Shown: positions 42,434-46,514 of the stretch, piece after piece
Layout: every line of letters begins with the position of its first letter
Numbering within the stretch: position 1 is the stretch's first letter
Source of the DNA: Lachnospiraceae bacterium
GTDB lineage: Bacteria > Bacillota > Clostridia > Lachnospirales > Lachnospiraceae
DNA length: 46,514 nt
Direction of reading: 5' to 3'
Assembly (NCBI GenBank): GCA_017437065.1
Contig: JAFSBX010000137.1
Span: forward strand, 1 to 46,514
Notes under the pieces: model-generated
What the model saw: only the letters and a program-made list of their open reading frames with translations
Database searches by the model: none
What the model was told of the DNA's origin: nothing
Position numbers and translations under genes: made by a program

Positions 42434-43029
42434 TGGAACTTTATAGTGGACACATAAACCGTTTGATAGAGGAACTGGCAGCATTGCCGGGGATTGGTTC
42501 GAAATCAGCCCAGAGACTGGCATTTCATCTGATTAATATGCCACAGGACAGGGTGAATCGTCTGGCAAATACCATTATGGAAGCAAAAGCCAATGTAAGG
42601 TATTGCAGTCAATGCTTTACATTGACAGATAATGAAGTCTGCCCTATTTGTGCAAACCAAAAGCGTAACCATAATTTAATTATGGTTGTGGAAAACACAA
42701 GAGATATGACCGCCTATGAGAAGACCGGAAAATATGAGGGTGTTTATCATGTGCTTCATGGGGCTATTTCGCCAATGCTTGGAATCGGACCAAATGATAT
42801 TAAATTGAAAGAACTGATGTTGCGGTTAAAGGAAGATGTGGAAGAGGTTATTATTGCCACAAATTCCAGTCTGGAAGGTGAAACAACTGCAATGTATATT
42901 AGTAAACTGATTAAGCCAACCGGAGTAAAGGTAACAAGAATTGCCAGTGGAGTACCGGTAGGCGGTGATTTGGAATACATCGATGAAGTAACACTTTTGC
43001 GTGCATTAGAAGGACGTGTCGAATTATAG
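42433..43029 (+). CDS. recR: Recombination mediator RecR
   Basis: This 198-residue protein has a helix-hairpin-helix (ALPGIGSKSAQRLAFHL), a C4 zinc motif (CSQCFTLTDNEVCPIC) and a Toprim domain (IMVVENTRDMTAYE). Its length is standard. With RecO/RecF it loads RecA on gapped DNA. The start overlaps the ybaB stop (TAATG), implying translational coupling. Confidence 0.97.
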   Translation: MELYSGHINRLIEELAALPGIGSKSAQRLAFHLINMPQDRVNRLANTIMEAKANVRYCSQCFTLTDNEVCPICANQKRNHNLIMVVENTRDMTAYEKTGKYEGVYHVLHGAISPMLGIGPNDIKLKELMLRLKEDVEEVIIATNSSLEGETTAMYISKLIKPTGVKVTRIASGVPVGGDLEYIDEVTLLRALEGRVEL

Positions 43030-43071
43030 TAAATAATACTGGAGTGTAATCAGTGTAGAAAAGAGGAATAT

Positions 43072-44112
43072 ATGGTAAGCGAACAGACATTGTATGGAAC
43101 TACTAAGGATGGCAAAGAAATTTACAAATATACGCTGGAAAACAGAAATGGAATGAAAGCGGTTGTCATGAATTATGGTGCAATTCTAATCAACCTTTTG
43201 GTACCGGATAAAAATGGGAATGTAGATGATATAGTATTAGGCTACGATAAGCTGGAAGACTACTGTGGAAATATGTTCTTTTTCGGTACAACAGTCGGAC
43301 CAAATGCAAATCGTATTGCAAATGCTTCATTTGTTTTAGATGGTGAAACATATTCTTTAAAAGCAAACGATGGAAAAAATAACCTGCATAGTGATGAAGA
43401 ATACGGTTATCATAAACAGGTGTGGAGTACGGAAATCACAAATGACAGCGTTATTTTTATGCTGGAAATGGAAGATGGAAAGTTGGGCTTTCCAGGAAAT
43501 AAGAAAAATACAGTGACGTACACATTAACAGAAAATAATGAATTAAGAATACATTATACGATAACAACAGACAAAAGAACGATATTAAATCCTACAAATC
43601 ACTCCTATTTTAATCTGTCAGGAGAGGGAAAAGGGGATATCTTAGATCATAAAGTGAAATTTTATGCTTCAAAATATATCCCTGTGTCTGAAGGTGCAAT
43701 TCCTACAGGAGAAATTGCAGATGTAGCCGGGACACCAATGGATTTTCACGAGTTTAAAAAGGTTGGAACACAGATTGACTCCGATTTTGAACAATTTACA
43801 ATAACAGGCGGATATGACCATAACTGGGTAATTGATAATTGGAATAATACAGTACAACTGTTTGCAGAGGTAGAAGATGAAAAAAGCGGCAGGAAAATGT
43901 ATGCATATACAGACTTGCCGGGATTTCAGTTTTATGCAGCGAATTTCAAAGGAGCAGTAAAAGGAAAAAATGGACATGAATATATAGGAAGAAGTGCCAT
44001 ATGTCTGGAAACACAGTTTTTTCCGAACACTGCCAATGAACCGGCATTTCCAAGTGCGGTTTTCGGACCGGAAAAACCATATGAATCAACAACGATATAT
44101 CGTTTTGCGTAA
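43072..44112 (+). CDS. galM: Aldose 1-epimerase (galactose mutarotase)
   Basis: This 346-residue protein has the sugar-binding core NRIANASFVLDGETYSL, LHSDEEYGYHKQVW (His), NPTNHSYFNLSG (catalytic His), GGYDHNWVI and a late acidic region around CLETQFFPN, whose Glu is the catalytic base. It interconverts alpha and beta anomers of aldoses. AGAGG precedes the ATG by 5 bases. It lies 42 bases after recR without a clear terminator. Confidence 0.95.
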   Translation: MVSEQTLYGTTKDGKEIYKYTLENRNGMKAVVMNYGAILINLLVPDKNGNVDDIVLGYDKLEDYCGNMFFFGTTVGPNANRIANASFVLDGETYSLKANDGKNNLHSDEEYGYHKQVWSTEITNDSVIFMLEMEDGKLGFPGNKKNTVTYTLTENNELRIHYTITTDKRTILNPTNHSYFNLSGEGKGDILDHKVKFYASKYIPVSEGAIPTGEIADVAGTPMDFHEFKKVGTQIDSDFEQFTITGGYDHNWVIDNWNNTVQLFAEVEDEKSGRKMYAYTDLPGFQFYAANFKGAVKGKNGHEYIGRSAICLETQFFPNTANEPAFPSAVFGPEKPYESTTIYRFA

Positions 44113-44145
44113 AAGCAGGAGCAAAGGCGCAGAGATGAGGTAAGA

Positions 44146-45369
44146 ATGTCTGATATAAGAAGTTATATGAAGTATAAACAGCAGAAAGAAAAGCAGGAAA
44201 AAGTAGAAAAAATTAAGACAGTACAGAAAGATTATAAAACCAAAATATGGGAACACCGTATGAGATACTTTTTTGCTGTTCTTTTTGTGATTCTTATCCT
44301 TGTAGCAGCAGGAGTATTTTTACATATACAAATAAAAAATCGTACATATACTGATTATGAAGTGAAGAGTTCTATTTCCCGTGAAATGATTAATGGAACT
44401 ACCGTGTTAAATCTGGAAGGAACGATTCTTACTTATAGTAAAGATGGTGTAAACTGTGCGGATACAAAAGGAACGGTTTTATGGAATCAGACTTTTGAAA
44501 TGCAGAATCCAATTGTGGCTGTACAAGGAAAGACAGCGGCAATTGCAGACTATAATGGCAGAAATATTTATGTAATGAACAATGAGAGTTTTCTTGGACA
44601 AATAAGCACTAACTTACCGGTTAGGAATATAGCAGTATCTGCGAATGGTGTAGTTGCGGCAGTTTTGGATGATTCCGCAGTTACTAGGATATATTTGTAT
44701 GATTCACAAGGAACCGAATTAGGCTCGTTCACGACAAGAATGAAAAACAGTGGTTATCCGGTTAGTGTGTCCCTTTCAGAAAATGGACAGCTTGTTTTAA
44801 TCTCATTTCTTTATGTAGACAGTGGCGAAATTAAGTCTAAAATTGCGTTTTATAACTTTGGGCAGGTAGGAAAGAATAAAAGTGATAATTTTGTAAGTGG
44901 GTATGATTATACAGATTCAGTAGTTCCGTTTACAGGATTCATGAACTCTTCTATTGCATTTGCGGTAGCGGATGGTCGTATTATGTTCTATTCCGGTTCA
45001 CAGATACCTACCAGTGCAGCAGAGCAGCTGTTTGACGAAGAGGTACAAGGTGTCTACTATAATAGTAGTTATGTAGGGCTTGTGTACTTGAATACAGATA
45101 GTGAAAACAGATATCGTATGGATGTATATAATACAAGTGGAAGTAAAATACTCAGTAAAGAATTTAATATGGAATATACAGATATTATATTCTGTGAGGA
45201 TTATTTTGTTGCATATAATGAACTGGAATGTATGGTATGTAATATGAAGGGTGTGGAAAAGTTCAACGGAAATTTTAAAAATACGGTATATGCAGTAATA
45301 CCTACAAAGAATGTGGCACGTTATGTACTTGTTACACAGAATTCACTGGAGACAATAGAATTAAAATAA
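44146..45369 (+). CDS. DUF5711 family membrane protein, propeller-like
   Basis: This 407-residue protein has a charged cytoplasmic coiled start (KQQKEKQEKVEKIKTVQK), one membrane span (about residues 42-62) and an extracellular part of repeated beta-rich units (GTVLWNQTFEMQNPIVAVQG, then DSQGTELGSF). The overall pattern is a PQQ-like beta-propeller of the DUF5711 family, function unknown. GATGAGG precedes the ATG. It precedes the CvpA-like gene by 18 bases, a pairing I recall in Lachnospiraceae. Confidence 0.82.
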   Translation: MSDIRSYMKYKQQKEKQEKVEKIKTVQKDYKTKIWEHRMRYFFAVLFVILILVAAGVFLHIQIKNRTYTDYEVKSSISREMINGTTVLNLEGTILTYSKDGVNCADTKGTVLWNQTFEMQNPIVAVQGKTAAIADYNGRNIYVMNNESFLGQISTNLPVRNIAVSANGVVAAVLDDSAVTRIYLYDSQGTELGSFTTRMKNSGYPVSVSLSENGQLVLISFLYVDSGEIKSKIAFYNFGQVGKNKSDNFVSGYDYTDSVVPFTGFMNSSIAFAVADGRIMFYSGSQIPTSAAEQLFDEEVQGVYYNSSYVGLVYLNTDSENRYRMDVYNTSGSKILSKEFNMEYTDIIFCEDYFVAYNELECMVCNMKGVEKFNGNFKNTVYAVIPTKNVARYVLVTQNSLETIELK

Positions 45370-45387
45370 GGTGTATAGGAAGAAAAA

Positions 45388-45885
45388 ATGAATTATTTAC
45401 TAATCATTATTCTGCTTGTTTTTGTTTGGCGAGTGGTATCAGGATATAAAAAAGGTATGGTAAAGGAACTTCAGTCCTTTATTACGTTTATTGTATCGTC
45501 GATTTCTATTGCATTAATATGCAAAGCAATAACTGCTTATATGAATGCAGAAAAAATCAATATGATAATTGCCGTTTTACTACTAATCATTTTAGGAACA
45601 TGTTTTAAAATATTAAGTCTTGTATTTTTTTCGGCTAAAGCAATAGTGAAATTACCGGTGATACATTTGGCGGATAAAATTTTGGGAATTGCTATGGGAG
45701 CAGCGGAAGTATTGTTTATGTTGTGGGCATTGTGTCTTCTGATAGATACGTTCCAAACGGGATTGTTTGCTAAAATGGCGTTGGCTTATATAAAAGACAA
45801 TAATTTTTTAAAGTATTTATATGAAAATAACCTTTTGGAAAAAATATTTGAGCAGATAAGTCAGGCAATTAGTTCAGTGATATAA
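45388..45885 (+). CDS. CvpA family membrane protein
   Basis: This 165-residue protein has about four membrane spans. It starts with FVWRVVSGYKKGMVKELQSF, matching the CvpA pattern (RGxxKG...). CvpA proteins affect colicin V production and envelope stress; their biochemical role is unknown. AGGAAG lies 5 bases before the ATG. It is the last protein gene before the rRNA promoter region. Confidence 0.85.
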   Translation: MNYLLIIILLVFVWRVVSGYKKGMVKELQSFITFIVSSISIALICKAITAYMNAEKINMIIAVLLLIILGTCFKILSLVFFSAKAIVKLPVIHLADKILGIAMGAAEVLFMLWALCLLIDTFQTGLFAKMALAYIKDNNFLKYLYENNLLEKIFEQISQAISSVI

Positions 45886-45892
45886 GGAAAAG

Positions 45893-45931
45893 AAATTGTG
45901 TATAATAGTTTGTCTATTGTACACAATTTTT
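45893..45931 (+). terminator. Terminator before the rRNA operon
   Basis: AAATTGTGTA (45893-45902) pairs with TACACAATTT (45920-45929), with AATAG/CTATT inside, ending in TTTTT. Confidence 0.82.
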
Positions 45932-46040
45932 GATTTTGGAGTTATTAGTAACATTTTTGGGGTTGAAGAGTATTGTAAAATAAAGAAAAATAAGAATTGT
46001 TTTAATTGATTGAAAAAAATAAAATTTTTAAAAAAACCTG

Positions 46041-46069
46041 TTGACAGAAAATGTGTTGCATGATAATAT
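46041..46069 (+). promoter_or_regulatory. rRNA operon promoter P1
   Basis: TTGACA (46041-46046), 17 bp, TAATAT (46064-46069). A-rich tracts upstream resemble an UP element. A CCACCG...CGGTGG hairpin follows (46077-46095). Confidence 0.8.
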
Positions 46070-46141
46070 AAAGTTCCACCGCGGAAAACGGTGGAAGAAA
46101 TTTAAATCTTAAAAAAAGATTTAAAAAAATAAAAAAAGTTG

Positions 46142-46170
46142 TTGACAAACAGAAAACAACATGATAAGAT
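46142..46170 (+). promoter_or_regulatory. rRNA operon promoter P2
   Basis: TTGACA (46142-46147), 17 bp, TAAGAT (46165-46170). It is followed by a hairpin with a GAAA loop (TCGTTGC GAAA GCGACGA). Confidence 0.85.
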
Positions 46171-46234
46171 AACATTCGTTGCGAAAGCGACGAGATGAAA
46201 TCTTAAAAAAGATTTAAAAAAATAAAAAAAGTTG

Positions 46235-46263
46235 TTGACAAACAAGAAACAATATGATAAGAT
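46235..46263 (+). promoter_or_regulatory. rRNA operon promoter P3
   Basis: TTGACA (46235-46240), 17 bp, TAAGAT (46258-46263), nearly identical to P2. The remaining leader (46264-46496) should hold antitermination and processing sites; a small AAATAGT/ACTATTT hairpin lies just before the 16S start. Confidence 0.85.
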
Positions 46264-46496
46264 ATCAGAGTTGCTTGTGAAACACAGAACAACAACAAAA
46301 CAAACACGAAAGTGATTGTAAGAACCTTGACAAATAAACAGTAATGCAACCCTGAAAATTCCAACGGGATACATTAAAATGAATCCCAAGAGAAAATTCA
46401 GAACAAAAGTCCGAAAGAGAAATCTGAGGACACGAACCAAAAGTAAGCCAGATAAAACTGGCAGGACAGACGAAGATAAATAGTCGTCGAACTATT

Positions 46497-46514
46497 TAAT
46501 ATGAGAGTTTGATC
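46497..46514 (+). rRNA. 16S rRNA, 5' end only (cut by window)
   Basis: GAGAGTTTGATC at the right edge is the universal start region of bacterial 16S rRNA, and three rRNA-type promoters precede it. The exact 5' end is estimated. Confidence 0.9.

Larger units (their letters stand above)
46105..46263 (+). repeat. Duplicated rRNA promoter module
   Basis: About 66 bases at 46105-46170 recur at 46198-46263 with few changes. Each copy contains AAATCTT, an A-rich stretch, GTTGTTGACA and TGATAAGAT. The copies are about 93 bases apart. Confidence 0.85.

Overview
This window looks like chromosome from a low-GC anaerobic Firmicute, most likely a Lachnospiraceae-type gut Clostridium. The evidence is: strong AGGAGG-type ribosome binding sites; a long Bacillus/Clostridium-type SRP RNA; a T-box leader in front of metG; split transketolase subunits; the MBOAT/DHHW pair; and DUF4317, DUF5711 and CdaR/PucR-type proteins typical of that family. 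No database search was possible, so names rest on recognised motifs and gene order.

Region 1 (1-3530) is a compact accessory locus, visibly more AT-rich than the rest, lying between strong terminators. It reads as a subtilosin-like (AlbA-type) radical-SAM peptide (RiPP) cluster. A promoter preceded by a 20-bp-period direct repeat leads to a 19-residue aromatic peptide ORF (275-334) and a 39-residue precursor with a C-x2-C-x2-C core (423-542). These are followed by an RRE (PqqD-like) ORF, a SPASM radical SAM enzyme, and an ABC ATPase and permease. All the small genes in front are too short for ordinary gene callers. The RRE reading frame continues upstream to a GTG at 655 but is cut by an in-frame TAA at 706, and the RRE and radical SAM parts, fused in AlbA, lie in different frames. 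The cluster is therefore either a split version of AlbA or a decaying one. No peptidase gene is visible.

Region 2 (3540-11315) is ordinary metabolism and membrane genes: a DUF885 putative metallopeptidase (minus strand), transketolase N and C subunits, a DUF2971 protein, a YcxB-like membrane protein, ribulose-phosphate epimerase and a MATE transporter.

Region 3 (11316-16740) starts with a methionine T-box (ATG specifier, TGGT tRNA-end site). It continues with a 234-bp element with collinear 67-nt inverted arms sitting in the metG leader, then metG, a lysophospholipase-type hydrolase, a small secreted protein and D-lactate dehydrogenase.

Region 4 (16800-24446) holds a GNAT acetyltransferase; an HD-GYP / YesL-like / GGDEF set, with opposing cyclic-di-GMP enzymes in one apparent operon; the shared sugar-ABC ATPase (MsmK/UgpC type); a CdaR-like regulator; and an unknown Lachnospiraceae-type protein.

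Region 5 (24449-39310) carries a PflA-like radical SAM enzyme, SRP RNA and tadA on the minus strand. Then come an NrdG-like activase, an O-antigen-ligase-like membrane protein and a 2064-residue repeat-built surface protein, followed by DUF4317 and tRNA-Ser(CGA) on the minus strand and the MBOAT/DHHW O-acylation pair.

Region 6 (39349-46514) is housekeeping: phosphofructokinase, dnaX-ybaB-recR, galM, a DUF5711 protein, a CvpA-like protein, then three tandem TTGACA promoters leading into the first bases of a 16S rRNA gene at the right edge.
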